From NCBI GenBank assembly GCA_032718865.1, contig JALUTQ010000043.1:1-19120 (forward strand): a DNA stretch of 19,120 nucleotides, read 5' to 3'. The stretch is from Tilletia caries (taxonomy: Eukaryota; Basidiomycota; Exobasidiomycetes; Tilletiales; Tilletiaceae). The notes under the pieces are model-generated. The model made no database searches, was not told the DNA's origin, and saw nothing but the letters and a program-made list of their open reading frames with translations. This document shows positions 17,880 to 19,120 of this stretch, piece after piece. Position 1 is the stretch's first letter. Every line of letters starts with the position of its first letter. The translations under genes were made by a program, and so were the position numbers.

Positions 17880-19120
17880 GCTCTCGATGATCTCGATGAC
17901 TCGAAAAGGACAAGACCGAGCCAGGACCGACGGCGCAATCGACGGCACAATCGATTACATAAGCAAGTTTTCACCTCCCTCTAATCGAACCACGTCAATT
18001 CGCAACGGATCGCGCTGGAAGCTTCGCAGGAAGAGGTTGGCAAGGGGAGGGACAATCCCTTCCTTGTGAGTTTTGAGTATGTTTCTGAGTTTCGAGTACC
18101 TCGTTTAATGGCTGTAGGTAATGAGGTAAAAGAACCTCCTCTAAAACCCCTAACTCTAAAGAGTTCGGGGAATGTAACTACTGAGACTCAGACTTCGCTC
18201 GATCTATTCTACAAGGCCTTACTTCCTTTATACCTCCTCCCTCTTATGTATTCCTTCGTACCTTCCGACATCCTGTTTACAATTAATCCACACGCTCGCT
18301 GCGCATCAAACTCTCCCCTAGTGAACAAGAGGCCAGTCAGCTGCCAGGCTTCGGCTGAAGGCTAGGCCCATTAAAGGTACCGGTAAATCCAACTGCTCGT
18401 ACATATAAGCCCATACTTTTATATGCTGTGTTTGCCTAAAGAAATAACCAAAGTTCACTGGCCGAAAGGCCATCCATCGTGGTGTATTGCCTCAACTTAG
18501 CAGGATAAAGGAGTGTGTTCATGGGCGCCATGACATTGACAGCCGGCGGAATGCCTGTCCTGAGAGCCTCAAATCGCCGTGGATGCAGGATGAAATGACA
18601 ATGGTTGCTGGTCCGAAAGCCCATGCTAACAGGGTAAAAACCCCTTTCCCTCATCAGGTCAAAACACCAATCTTATCGGACAATATGGGTACGTGCTCAA
18701 ATTTCTCTCTTGCGCACCCTCCACTTTCGCAAGGCTCGGCGTCCCGCTCTCCCGCAGCAAGACTAACAAATCCCCTTGCTGATGTGGTTGGTGGCTGGTG
18801 CCCCGCGCCGTGAATCGTGATGAAGGTGTCCGACCGCCGACGTTCGAGCTCCTTGACATCGTCCGCTTGAAGTTTACCTCCACACCTCAACTCGGGCCCC
18901 GTCCCACCTTGCCTCCGCCTGGAAGCACGATCCCAGACCCCGCATGTGATCGCTCTCAGATCGATCATCATTGAGCTCTACAAATTATTCTGGCTCCATA
19001 TCCGCTGTCATATCGCATCAAACGCTGCTCAATCGTCGCGTTGAATCTTCCTTTCAAGTTTTCCCCTTTGTGTCCTTAGGCACGGGAGGCAGAGAACTCC
19101 AACCTCGTTCACTTCCTACT
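17880..19120. other. No gene recognised; AT-rich in part
   Basis: No frame shows recognisable protein features; overlapping frames at 18.4-18.97 kb occur on both strands and look like chance. The 18060-18450 part is AT-richer than its surroundings and contains an 11-bp hairpin (18147-18170). It may be a remnant of a non-coding repeat. From 18500 to the end nothing specific was seen. Confidence 0.5.
18147..18170. repeat. Hairpin, 11-bp stem with 2-nt loop
   Basis: CCCCTAACTCT, AA loop, then AGAGTTCGGGG: all 11 positions can pair, one of them as a G-T wobble. CTGA begins 10 nt after the stem (18181-18184), which resembles the spacing of Helitron 3' ends (hairpin then CTRR). However, the following base is G rather than T, and the orientation is opposite to the Helitron in the window. 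It could also be a terminator-like or repeat-end structure. Confidence 0.45.

Noticed and set aside
17241..17948. 235-codon minus frame with a hydrophobic stretch resembling a membrane segment
   Set aside because: Most of it comes from triplet and GTGATG repeats; its start lies upstream of the TATA box and there is no homology.

Overview
The window looks like a transposon-rich, gene-poor stretch of a filamentous fungal genome, most likely an agaricomycete basidiomycete. The reasons are the short introns (about 55-87 nt, GTGAGT/GTACGT donors, CTNAC-like branch points, YAG acceptors), the type of Helitron (DUF6570-like region, Rep domain and Pif1-like helicase in one protein), a SWIM-type MULE transposase, and recognisable eukaryotic genes (coatomer beta-prime, histone H2A, a protein kinase). 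The exact species cannot be read from the sequence.

Layout. 1-2390: no convincing protein gene; it holds a TATA box at 991 and a probable 272-bp MITE (1094-1365) with perfect 16-bp terminal inverted repeats. 2392-3758: a confusing segment with possible spliced plus-strand ORFs of unknown function and, on the minus strand, an N-terminal protein-kinase fragment that stops just after the glycine-rich loop. 3876-6325 (minus): a MULE transposase with DDE residues, CxxH motif, SWIM zinc finger and a basic tail, spread over several introns and broken by frameshifts. 6845-7555 (minus): a coiled-coil gene of unknown function with a premature stop and a homopolymer frameshift. 8183-8474 (plus): a degraded histone H2A copy. 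8575-14505 (minus): a nearly full-length Helitron Rep/helicase gene carrying one in-frame stop and four single-base frame breaks. 14848-17192 (minus): about 680 codons of coatomer beta-prime (COPB2/SEC27), lacking both ends. 17200-17398 is a long imperfect triplet repeat; 17400-19120 has no gene I can support, only a minus-strand TATA box, simple repeats and an 11-bp hairpin.

How it fits together. The Helitron is flanked on both sides, within 100-350 bp, by damaged host genes: the truncated COPB2 next to its upstream end and an internally deleted H2A next to its downstream end. That suits a Helitron that captured host gene fragments, or one that inserted into an already rearranged region. Every substantial gene here has at least one break. 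Many breaks are one-base changes in homopolymers, so unpolished long-read assembly errors must be separated from true pseudogene decay before any is called dead.
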